NCBI GenBank assembly: GCA_025352785.1
Contig: JANXSD010000018.1
Location: forward strand, 1 to 64,000
Source of the DNA: Bacteroidota bacterium
GTDB lineage: Bacteria; Bacteroidota; Bacteroidia; AKYH767-A; OLB10
Direction: 5' to 3'
DNA: 64,000 nucleotides
The notes beneath the pieces are model-generated. The model was not told where the DNA came from. It made no database searches and saw nothing but the letters and a program-made list of their open reading frames with translations. Positions 20,300 to 29,218 of the stretch are shown in pieces. The translations under genes and the position numbers were made by a program. The first letter of the stretch is position 1. Each line of letters opens with the position of its first letter.

Positions 20300-23200
20300 T
20301 TATTGAACTGCAATAGGTATTGTTTGTTGCTCTGCCTCATTTTTTTCCAGCATCAAGAAGTAAAAGCCCTTTGGTAAATTGCTTAAATCAAGCTCTTTCA
20401 CATTATTTCCATCAAGTGAATATGCAGATTCTATAACTAATAAATTACCAAGCATATCAACAACTTTTAGTGTATACTTCTCATTTAATGTTGCGCCGAA
20501 AGTAATACTTAACTTACCTGAAGTTGGATTTGGGAATGCGGATAATGCAGTTAAAGCATTGTCATTAGAATTTACATTACTATTATTTTGATTTATTCTA
20601 CAATTTTGCGCAATTGTTATAACAAGTGAATTAACAATACTAGATCCGCAAGCATTATTCGCTTTTACAGTTAACGTTGCTGATGAAGATGTTGATGTTG
20701 TATATTTTACAGTGACACTAATTCCTGTTGATGTACTAACAAAACTAGCTCCACCGGTAATTGCCCATGTATAGGATGTTGCTCCTGTAACTGAACCAAT
20801 AGAATATGTTACGGCAGTTTGACTTTTACATACCGACGACAATCCAGAAATTACGTCTGGTTGTGATGTAGCCGCTATAACTGTTAACGATGATGTTGCA
20901 CTTGATCCACAAGCATTATTTGCTTTTACAGTTATATTTCCAGAACCTAAGAAACTATTTCCATAGGAAACTTTAATTGAGGTGCCATAATTATAAGTGA
21001 TTGTCGCTCCAGCAGGAACCGTCCAAGTGTATGAAGTAGCTCCGGAAATAGAAGAGATTGAATAAGTGACACTAGATTTTTTACAAACATTCGTTGTCGA
21101 TCCAGCGATTGCGCCAGGATTACTTGGTTTTGATTGAACTAATAACGAAGCAGTGAGACTATTTCCACATGCGTTGGTAGCGAAAACAGAAACATTTCCA
21201 GAAATAAATCCAGAAGGGAATGATATAAATACTTCATATTCATTTTGAGAATTGGGGCCTGTAAGAATTAACGGATTCCCTGAATGACCAAGTCCATCAG
21301 TTATGGTACTTCCAAATGGAGCCGACCAAGTATAAGATGTAGCCCCGATAACTTGATTTATCTCATATTCATAATTACTACCGCATACTCCAGACAAACG
21401 ATTATCATCTCCATCACCACTAAATATTGGTTTCGTTGGCACTGATCCCGTAAGAAGTACTACTGCCGTTGCCGTTCCAGTACATCCATTTTTATCAGAA
21501 ATAATTACTGAATAAGATCCTGAAGAAATCCCCGTAATAGTTGCAGAAGTTCCACCTCCGGGAGACCATAAATAATTGTATGCGGGCACTCCCCCTGAAG
21601 GAATAACTGTTGCGCTTCCAGATGCGAGACATCCTGAAGCTGTGGTGGAGGCAATTCCAGTTACTGCAGTTGGAATTGTGATAACTGCAGCAGCATAAGC
21701 GGTACAACCATTCACATCAGTAACGAGATAATTATATGTTCCTCCTATTAGATTTAATAAGGATGCATTACCATAATTATAAGGAGAAGTTCCACCAGCT
21801 GCTTGCAATGAAACTGTACCCAATTGATTATTACAAATCGGTTGAGTCGCATTTGCTGTTAATGATAAAAGTGATGGCTCTACTAAAGTTCCACTAACAT
21901 AATTAGTAGTATAATTAGCTGAAGGGATAAATTGCAAATTCGATGCAACAATAGTATACGTACCTCCAGATGGTATTCCATTAACGATTTGATTTTGTGT
22001 ATTCATTACTACATAATTCGGTCCTGAAGAAATAACGTTTGAAGCATTATCGTCATAACGATATCCTGAAATAGTAGAAGTAAAAGTTGGCAAACTATTA
22101 CATGCTTGATTTTTGCTATCGGCTTTAATAGTTAATTCAGCAGGAAGTATTGTTAGTATACCGAGATCGTAACTAACATCAAAATTATTTGATAAGAAAG
22201 CACCTGGCACAATATAATGTGAGCCTACTTTATAACCTGTAATTAAATTTATAGGTTTGAAAACATAAAGAGTATCACCTGCAGGAGCATTAACATCATT
22301 CTCATCGAGCACGACTGCAACATCTGCTTCGGTACTTGAACCTGCAGTACTATTTACAATTGGCGACCCACTTGCGATTACACGTTGATTCACAACAGCA
22401 GTTCCACTTGCGATTACACGTTGACTAGCAATAACACGTTGGTTAGCGAGAGGAATAGAACTTGTTAAAGTAACATTTGCGGAATCTACTTGATAATTGA
22501 AAACTGCTTCTGGTGAAAGATCAATTAATCGAGTTGTATCGAACACGACACTACTTGCAATTACTCTTTGACTAGCGATCACACGTTGACTAGCAATAGC
22601 TCGTTGACTTGTTAGGAAACTAAGATTTATTAAATCAATACTTGCAATTACTCTTTGATTAATTTGAATTTTATCATCCACAAAAACTACTGCATCTGAC
22701 ATATCCGAAGTGTGAATACTTTTCACTCCATTTAAGAAGGCACTTTGTTCACTTGGATCAATATATGAATTATCATAATTGTAATTAAATCCTAATGCAA
22801 GTCCATTTATTTCATCCCCATAAACGAGTGTAGTATCATGTGCTGTAATTTTCAATAACATTTTTTCAATTGCAAGTTGACTATTATTGAATGAATAATG
22901 ATACAGTTCTAACAAACCAACATCAAATGAAGTAACTGCTGGTTTAATAAAATAAATACCAACATTACTAGTGCTTGTAGCAGAAGTTGTATAAAGAATA
23001 TTATCTAATCCTAAGTCAGTGAGCGTAAGATTTGTTGAATCTAATGGTTGTCCATCAACTGTTACCTTAGCTGTGAAGAGTGGTAATTTCTCGCCGAATT
23101 TTTTTGCTTTATTATCTGCAGTAATGACAATATTTTTCTTTATTGGAGAATAGAAATACAACGAATCAGAATAACCACCATCGGTACCTAAAGGAGTAAT

Positions 23201-26200
23201 AGATGGATTATAAATTTGAATTGGAGGATTACCAAAAAATGTAGGAACAGTAGCTGATAATTGATTGGAATTTAGAATTGTTGTTACTAATGGTACTCCT
23301 CTAAAAATAATTTGCGATTGTGATGTTAAATAATTTCCATCGATTGTTACAACAAAAGTTACTTGACCGGGGATCACACTTGCATTAGGCAAACCGATGC
23401 TCAATAAATCAGGAGTTGGTGCAGCGAATGTTCGTAATGCGGCATCAGCATCCGCAAGACCGTAACCAGTTTCAAAATCAAACCCTGGAGAATTCATATC
23501 TACTCCTGAATTTTGCATTATCGTTTTTACTTCCGTAGGAGTTATTACTTGATTATAGAATTTTTTCTTTCCTTCCACTAACAATGCAGCGATACCTGCA
23601 GCATGTGGAGCAGCGCAAGAAGTTCCAAAGAAATTCGGGAATGCATCAGACTCAATGTTTAAATTTCCGCCAAATGAAACAGTAGTATTTACTCCATCTG
23701 GTGCGATGATATCTGGCTTATTTCGTGTTACTCCTCCTACAGGTGATCCACCAATGGAAGAAAATGTTTCAAGGAGTGGAGGAGTTACACCGAAGGCTGG
23801 AGTTCGTGTGTAACGTGCTGCGCCAACAGCGATAGCACCATTTGCATTAGCTTGACCAACAATGGTAGATGTACCAGTATTGTATTCTGAAATTATTCCT
23901 TCACCACGGAAGATAATATATTTAAAATTCACGTTCGATGTTCCTGCTGCACGAGTAATTAAAAGACTTGCATTTTGAGGTGTTGATCCTCCAACAGTAA
24001 AAGGTAAAACTTCAAGTGGATCACCACCAATATTATTTCTATTAAATCCAAATAATGTTATTCCATTATCGGCAGTCAGATAAATATCTAAATCATTATT
24101 TGTACCTGTTTGAATTTGTCCGTTAGAATAAATTGAATCTTGCCATTGAAGAACAATTGTATAATTTCCTGGAGCCAATGTTAAGCTCTGATATACGTCA
24201 CCAGCACCATTAAAATTATGAGCAGATCCAACTAAACCATTTGGAGTTGTTGTTGGATTGAAAACTCCAGCGTACGATTTATTTCCATAATTACCGGCTG
24301 CGGAGAAGTAAGACACTCCTTGACTAGCTACTTGATTAACAACTTGAGCAACTAATCCATCTTGAAAAAATGGTTCCGTAATAAATGTAACATCATCAAC
24401 AATAATAGTACAAGTGTCTTGTTGCAATTGCAAAATTCCTTGTGCAAAATCTCCAGCGCTAATAAATCCAGTTCTGAAAGCCAATTTTGCTTTTGGAGCA
24501 ACGTCATGCAGAATTTGCAACATTGCTCTTCCTTCATCACTACGACGACCAAATGGAAATTCTTTTAAAACATGAACAGGATCAGGATTTACTGTGTTGC
24601 CTATTCCTGGAAGGTCATCGTTGAGAACATCTGTTTGTGCAGGATCACCTAATAATGTATTATAACTATCTGATAAAACTCCAATCTTTACACCACGACC
24701 TTGAACATTATACCCATTGCGTGCAATGTCTGCTCGAGAGGCAATATCACCACCCGAACTTGAAACTCCACTATTAGATACGGGAGGAAAAAGAGGGCGA
24801 ACATAATCAATTAAAGTTGGAAGACTATCTAGTTTTTTTAAATTCACAACGGGATAAAGTCCAGATATAAATAAAGTATTCGGACCATTATTAATTAAGT
24901 TGGTGATACCATAAGGAGTTGTTTGAAGCAAGCTTAAAAGATTTGCATATTGACCAGCGCGCGCGATCACTTCAACTAAAACACTATCACTACTTAATTG
25001 ATAAATATTATCAAGCGTATCACTTACTGATGGATTGAAATTAAAATAAAGTGATGTTAATTCAGAACCAATTAATGAATTTGTTTTACCATCAACTGGT
25101 GGTGGATAGTAAGGGAAAATACAAGGCCCTTGTGATACTAATGCAAAATCTGAATTGGAACAACCATTGGTAGGATCAGTTACCGTTAATGTAAATGCTC
25201 CAAGAGCATTAACGATAATTGAATTAGTATTTGCACCAGAAACAATATTTCCACCATTACTTTGTGTCCAACTAAAACTAACACCACTAGTTGATGAAGT
25301 GCCTATTAAAGTAGGAGTTAAAATTGCACAACTTAATAATTTATCAGCTCCAGCATTTACATTTGGCACTACATTATTTAAAGTAACGAAAGCAGTATCA
25401 GTAGCACTACATCCATTAGAAGTTGTTGTTACTTTCAGCACATACCCACCGGCAACATTTGCATTAATGGAGGATATATTTGTTGCTGAGGTAATATTTC
25501 CTCCGTTGAGGGTTGTCCAGTTATAAGTTACGCCAGAAGTTGTAGATGAACCATTAAGTTGAGCAGTTGTTGATGCACATGTTATTTGTTTATCAGCACC
25601 AGCATTTGCATTTGGCACTATATTATTTAATGTTACGAAAGCTGTATCGGTAGCAAAACAACTACCAGTAGCAGTTGTAACTTTGAGTACATAGCCACCC
25701 GTAGCATTTGCAGAAATTGTAGCTGTATTTGATGCGGAAGAAATATTTCCTCCATTAATGGTAGTCCAGCTATATGTTACACCAGAAGTTGTTGATGAAC
25801 CTGCAAGTTGAACAGATGATGTAGAACAGGTAATTTGTTTATCAATTCCTGCATTTGCATTTGGTGTTGTGCAAGCAACTGCCAAAGGACAATAAACAAT
25901 TGTTACTCCACTTTGGATATTAATTTGTGTTGAACTCCAAAGTGCACCAGTGATATCACTATTTCCTGCACCTGATCCAATACTTATTCCTGCATTTGGA
26001 GTCCATACAGTACCGAGCCATTTCGAATGACTTCCACCTGAAGAACCATTTACGATAACGAATGAATAAGCTCCGTTAGAACAAGTAGAACCAATGCCAT
26101 GCGTTTCTGTATAAATTCGTGAGGCATTACCTCCATTCAATAAACTCACACTTGATTTACCAAGATCAATATCACCATGAACAAATATTTGAATATTTCC

Positions 26201-26959
26201 AGTGCTGGTATTTTGGAAATTAAAAATGAAATTATTTCCACTCCCCGAATTTTTTATTGATTTGAAAACATAAACACCAGGACCATTAAATGTAATTGTT
26301 TTATTTCCTGAAAGTGTCATGTCTCTAAAAATCCCAGGAGAAATAGATTGTGTTGATGTAATATTTGTTGATGCATAAGCAGCGAATGAAGTTGTAGCTG
26401 GAGCGGAAGGAAGAATTGGTAAACTTGGAGCAGCAATAAAATTTCCTAATCCAGGAATTGGTCCAGAGTATGTTGTTCCCGCAGGGTGAGTAACTTTTTT
26501 TGTTACTTGTCCGCCACCAACAATAATATTTCCGTTTACATCTAAGTTATCACCTAATGAAGCACCTGTTCCAACAGAAAGAATTGTTCCAGAAGTGGCA
26601 TTCGTATTTGCCGCAGTAATTTTTCCAGCAATGGAATTCGAGTTGCTTAAGATGATAGATCCTCCACTACTAATTCCGCCAGTAATATTTGCGTTACCCG
26701 TAGTTTTTATTAAAAAACTACTTCCGATCGTTCCTCCTTGAACAGAAGTAGAAGAACCCATTTGAACAAAACTATTCGAAGATGAACTAAATCCTCCGTA
26801 AAGTACATAGTTACTAATTGGGGTTAGTTGCCCGAATGAAATAATCGGTGATAAAACGATAGTAAAAAGAAAAATTGCACGAATAAAAACTTTCTTAGCA
26901 TTCTTCTGTTTCAACGTTAATCTCTTTGCCGACATTGGATAAGTTAGATTTTTTTTCAT
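20300..26959 (-). CDS. Giant T9SS type A secreted protein: N-terminal beta-rich domain, PKD-like repeats, S8 subtilase domain, MBG-like domains, SprB-like repeats
   Basis: 2219 aa. GVYVFKSIKNSGSGNNFIFNFQNTSTGNIQIFVHGDIDLGKSS domain; subtilase motifs GVKIGVLSDSYN, FSAAGNYGN and FFGTSCAAPHAAGIAALL; MBG-like IVITADNKAKKFGEKLPLFTA; C-terminal AFPNPTSGKLSITF...LDLSNLPKGFYFLMLE. Confidence 0.92.
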   Translation of the reverse strand: MKKNLTYPMSAKRLTLKQKNAKKVFIRAIFLFTIVLSPIISFGQLTPISNYVLYGGFSSSSNSFVQMGSSTSVQGGTIGSSFLIKTTGNANITGGISSGGSIILSNSNSIAGKITAANTNATSGTILSVGTGASLGDNLDVNGNIIVGGGQVTKKVTHPAGTTYSGPIPGLGNFIAAPSLPILPSAPATTSFAAYASTNITSTQSISPGIFRDMTLSGNKTITFNGPGVYVFKSIKNSGSGNNFIFNFQNTSTGNIQIFVHGDIDLGKSSVSLLNGGNASRIYTETHGIGSTCSNGAYSFVIVNGSSGGSHSKWLGTVWTPNAGISIGSGAGNSDITGALWSSTQINIQSGVTIVYCPLAVACTTPNANAGIDKQITCSTSSVQLAGSSTTSGVTYSWTTINGGNISSASNTATISANATGGYVLKVTTATGSCFATDTAFVTLNNIVPNANAGADKQITCASTTAQLNGSSTTSGVTYNWTTLNGGNITSATNISSINANVAGGYVLKVTTTSNGCSATDTAFVTLNNVVPNVNAGADKLLSCAILTPTLIGTSSTSGVSFSWTQSNGGNIVSGANTNSIIVNALGAFTLTVTDPTNGCSNSDFALVSQGPCIFPYYPPPVDGKTNSLIGSELTSLYFNFNPSVSDTLDNIYQLSSDSVLVEVIARAGQYANLLSLLQTTPYGITNLINNGPNTLFISGLYPVVNLKKLDSLPTLIDYVRPLFPPVSNSGVSSSGGDIASRADIARNGYNVQGRGVKIGVLSDSYNTLLGDPAQTDVLNDDLPGIGNTVNPDPVHVLKEFPFGRRSDEGRAMLQILHDVAPKAKLAFRTGFISAGDFAQGILQLQQDTCTIIVDDVTFITEPFFQDGLVAQVVNQVASQGVSYFSAAGNYGNKSYAGVFNPTTTPNGLVGSAHNFNGAGDVYQSLTLAPGNYTIVLQWQDSIYSNGQIQTGTNNDLDIYLTADNGITLFGFNRNNIGGDPLEVLPFTVGGSTPQNASLLITRAAGTSNVNFKYIIFRGEGIISEYNTGTSTIVGQANANGAIAVGAARYTRTPAFGVTPPLLETFSSIGGSPVGGVTRNKPDIIAPDGVNTTVSFGGNLNIESDAFPNFFGTSCAAPHAAGIAALLVEGKKKFYNQVITPTEVKTIMQNSGVDMNSPGFDFETGYGLADADAALRTFAAPTPDLLSIGLPNASVIPGQVTFVVTIDGNYLTSQSQIIFRGVPLVTTILNSNQLSATVPTFFGNPPIQIYNPSITPLGTDGGYSDSLYFYSPIKKNIVITADNKAKKFGEKLPLFTAKVTVDGQPLDSTNLTLTDLGLDNILYTTSATSTSNVGIYFIKPAVTSFDVGLLELYHYSFNNSQLAIEKMLLKITAHDTTLVYGDEINGLALGFNYNYDNSYIDPSEQSAFLNGVKSIHTSDMSDAVVFVDDKIQINQRVIASIDLINLSFLTSQRAIASQRVIASQRVIASSVVFDTTRLIDLSPEAVFNYQVDSANVTLTSSIPLANQRVIASQRVIASGTAVVNQRVIASGSPIVNSTAGSSTEADVAVVLDENDVNAPAGDTLYVFKPINLITGYKVGSHYIVPGAFLSNNFDVSYDLGILTILPAELTIKADSKNQACNSLPTFTSTISGYRYDDNASNVISSGPNYVVMNTQNQIVNGIPSGGTYTIVASNLQFIPSANYTTNYVSGTLVEPSLLSLTANATQPICNNQLGTVSLQAAGGTSPYNYGNASLLNLIGGTYNYLVTDVNGCTAYAAAVITIPTAVTGIASTTASGCLASGSATVIPSGGVPAYNYLWSPGGGTSATITGISSGSYSVIISDKNGCTGTATAVVLLTGSVPTKPIFSGDGDDNRLSGVCGSNYEYEINQVIGATSYTWSAPFGSTITDGLGHSGNPLILTGPNSQNEYEVFISFPSGFISGNVSVFATNACGNSLTASLLVQSKPSNPGAIAGSTTNVCKKSSVTYSISSISGATSYTWTVPAGATITYNYGTSIKVSYGNSFLGSGNITVKANNACGSSATSSLTVIAATSQPDVISGLSSVCKSQTAVTYSIGSVTGATSYTWAITGGASFVSTSTGISVTVKYTTSTSSSATLTVKANNACGSSIVNSLVITIAQNCRINQNNSNVNSNDNALTALSAFPNPTSGKLSITFGATLNEKYTLKVVDMLGNLLVIESAYSLDGNNVKELDLSNLPKGFYFLMLEKNEAEQQTIPIAVQ
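22371..22660 (-). repeat. Seven copies of a (N/S)QR(V/A)IAS heptapeptide-coding repeat inside the subtilase ORF
   Basis: Protein: INQRVIAS..TSQRAIASQRVIASQRVIASS..ANQRVIASQRVIASG..VNQRVIASG. DNA: repeated cttgcgattacacgttga and variants. Confidence 0.95.
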
Positions 26960-27292
26960 TGTTTAAAATTGTTAAAAGATTTGAAAATGAGCCCGAAATT
27001 TACATAAATTTTAGCCTCAAATTACCTTTTCATAAAAATAATTATAAGCTCAGCTTCTCTATGAAACCCTTAGCAAAAACGTTGATCAAACTCATTAAAA
27101 AATATAATAAATTTAATGACTATTTATCTTCAAATAATAATTAAAAACGTACAATTAATGCTAATCAAAAGAAAATTATTTCATCTTAAAATTTACTTAA
27201 TACATTAATGATCAAATATTTATCGCTAAGTTATATGAGAAATAACGCATTAATCATTATTTAAAGGATTTATTTTTGTTCAATTCTTGATT

Positions 27293-28126
27293 TCAACTTA
27301 GCTTAGAATCCACAAAATACATTTCGATTAATCCCTTATTTTTTGCTTCAATTTTACCTCGATGTGTGCAATTGAATTTATCTTTTATAAAACCATGAGT
27401 AGCATCGGAAATATTTACCTTACCAACATGTCCGCTACTTTCCATTCGGGATGCTGTATTTACCGTATCGCCCCAAATATCATAGGCGAATTTCTTAATC
27501 CCTACTATACCTGCAACTACAGGTCCCGTGTGGATACCTAATCGCAATTCAAAATAGGGTTGTCCTATTGCTATTCTTTCTTCTTTATTTTTTTCGATGA
27601 ATGCTTGCATCTCTAATCCAGCATGAACTACATCATGAGGATGTGTAAAATTGATTACTGGTAAGCCACCAGCACACATATAACTATCACCAATCGTTTT
27701 TATTTTTTCAATTCCGTATCTAGTAATAATTTCGTCGAATGCACTATAACAATAATTAATTTCGCGAACCAATTCTTCTGGAGAAAGTTTTTCACTTGCT
27801 TGAGTGAAGTTTTTAAAATCGGTAAACATTACAGTTACTGAAACAAAGCTTTTCGTTTTTGCAGTACCTGTAGCTTTTAGTTCTTCAGCTGTTTCTGCAG
27901 GAAGGATATTTAATAATAATTCTTCGCTACGTTTTTTCTCTTTTGAGATTCGATTTCGTTGTGTAAAAAACACACTAGCGAATAAAAGTACTACAGCAAA
28001 TCCACCAATAAATCCATTACGCATTAATGTTTGTCGGCGGATTTCTTGTTGTTGAATTTTTTGATCTTTCGTTAATAAATTTATTTGAGCCACCAACGGA
28101 AGTTGTCCATTGCATGGCATCATCAA
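27293..28126 (-). CDS. N-terminally truncated membrane adenylate cyclase (TM + CHD); probably part of a decayed chimeric gene
   Basis: Intact CHD: VMFTDFKNFTQASEKLSPEEL, IKTIGDSYMCAGG, AYDIWGDTVNTASRMES. The N-terminus lacks the TPR region found in the paralogue at 18137-20101. Confidence 0.75.
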   Translation of the reverse strand: MMMPCNGQLPLVAQINLLTKDQKIQQQEIRRQTLMRNGFIGGFAVVLLFASVFFTQRNRISKEKKRSEELLLNILPAETAEELKATGTAKTKSFVSVTVMFTDFKNFTQASEKLSPEELVREINYCYSAFDEIITRYGIEKIKTIGDSYMCAGGLPVINFTHPHDVVHAGLEMQAFIEKNKEERIAIGQPYFELRLGIHTGPVVAGIVGIKKFAYDIWGDTVNTASRMESSGHVGKVNISDATHGFIKDKFNCTHRGKIEAKNKGLIEMYFVDSKLS

Positions 28127-28488
28127 TACTCGTTTTAATTAAATAGACATCGGCAGAAGAAACGCCAAAACTATTCGTTCTTGCGGTAATAATATATCCA
28201 CTATCAGCGCATTGATGAACGAAACAATCTACTTCTTCACCAGAACCACGATACGTTTTAGTCCATTCAATTGCACCATTTACATTTGTTTTTACAAGAT
28301 AGATATCCCAATCTCCTGCTCCGTAACTTTTTGTCCAGCCAACCGCAATGTCCCCCCCCATCGAAAGTTTGTTCAGCAGAAAGTTCTTGATCAGTTGACG
28401 GACCACCAATTGCTTCTGCAAAGGTGATTTGAGCATGTGTTGGGAGGCAAAAGCACAAAAGGATTGATAAAAAAGTACAAGTTTTTAT
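28126..28488 (-). pseudogene. Remnant of a secreted beta-propeller-type protein (signal peptide plus about 1.5 blades), frameshifted, start codon apparently lost
   Basis: Frame 1: (ATA)KTCTFLSILLCFCLPTHAQITFAEAIGGPSTDQELSAEQTFDGG. Continues in another frame as GDIAVGWTKSYGAGDWDIYLVKTNVNGAIEWTKTYRGSGEEVDCFVHQCADSGYIITARTNSFGVSSADVYLIKTSIDDAMQWT. Confidence 0.7.
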
Positions 28489-28811
28489 TTCGTTAGGTTT
28501 TGCAACTCAACGAAATTTTGTTTTGAATATTGTCTAAAAATCAAACTTAAACAAAGAAACAAGATAATTCTAAATTTCATTCGCTGTTCTAAAACATATT
28601 CATATGCACTATAAACAGCCTACAATTCGATTTCATCAATTCTTAGATGATGAAGTATTTAAAAATAAATATATTTATCCTTTAAGGAAGGTAGAATAAA
28701 TAATTACTTGCGTTATCTACTTTCTGAATATCAATAATGGAATTGTATCTTTGGAAATGACGAAAGTAAATTTACCATCTCCAACTTTTAACAAATTAAA
28801 CATCCCCTACT

Positions 28812-29195
28812 TTGAAAAACTTTAAATCATACTTTATAATTCCAGCGCCTCCAGAAGATGTGTATGCTGCTATTACGAATCCATTAACGATTCAATTATG
28901 GACGGGTGAATCAGTTGAAATGTCGACGATTCCGGGTTCTGAATTTTCAATGTGGGAAGCAAGTATTAACGGTAAAAATTTGGAGTTCGAAGAAAATAAA
29001 AAAATTGTTCAGCAATGGTATTTTGGTGAGCAAGAGGAGCCATCCATTGTAACGATCAAATTACATCCCCATAAACAAGGAACATCGGCTGAATTACTGC
29101 ATACGAATATTCCTGATGGTGATTTTGATGATATTGTTGATGGATGGAAAGAAAGTTATTTTGGAGCTATAATTGATTTTTATTTGGTGGATTGA
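28812..29195 (+). CDS. SRPBCC/AHSA1-like domain protein
   Basis: 127 aa. FIIPAPPEDVYAAITNPLTIQLWTGE...IVDGWKESYFGAIIDFY is typical of START-like/AHSA1 proteins. Confidence 0.8.
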   Translation: MKNFKSYFIIPAPPEDVYAAITNPLTIQLWTGESVEMSTIPGSEFSMWEASINGKNLEFEENKKIVQQWYFGEQEEPSIVTIKLHPHKQGTSAELLHTNIPDGDFDDIVDGWKESYFGAIIDFYLVD

Positions 29196-29218
29196 CACAA
29201 AAGTTTCTACGAAAAAAG

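Noticed and set aside
24352-25526. ORFs 24352-24552 (-), 24362-24568 (+) and 25155-25526 (+) within the subtilase gene
   Set aside because: Shadow ORFs of the long coding frame with no motifs or plausible leaders.
26926-27144. 72-aa plus ORF in front of the subtilase gene
   Set aside because: Low-complexity K/N/F-rich product antisense to the leader; no supporting signal.
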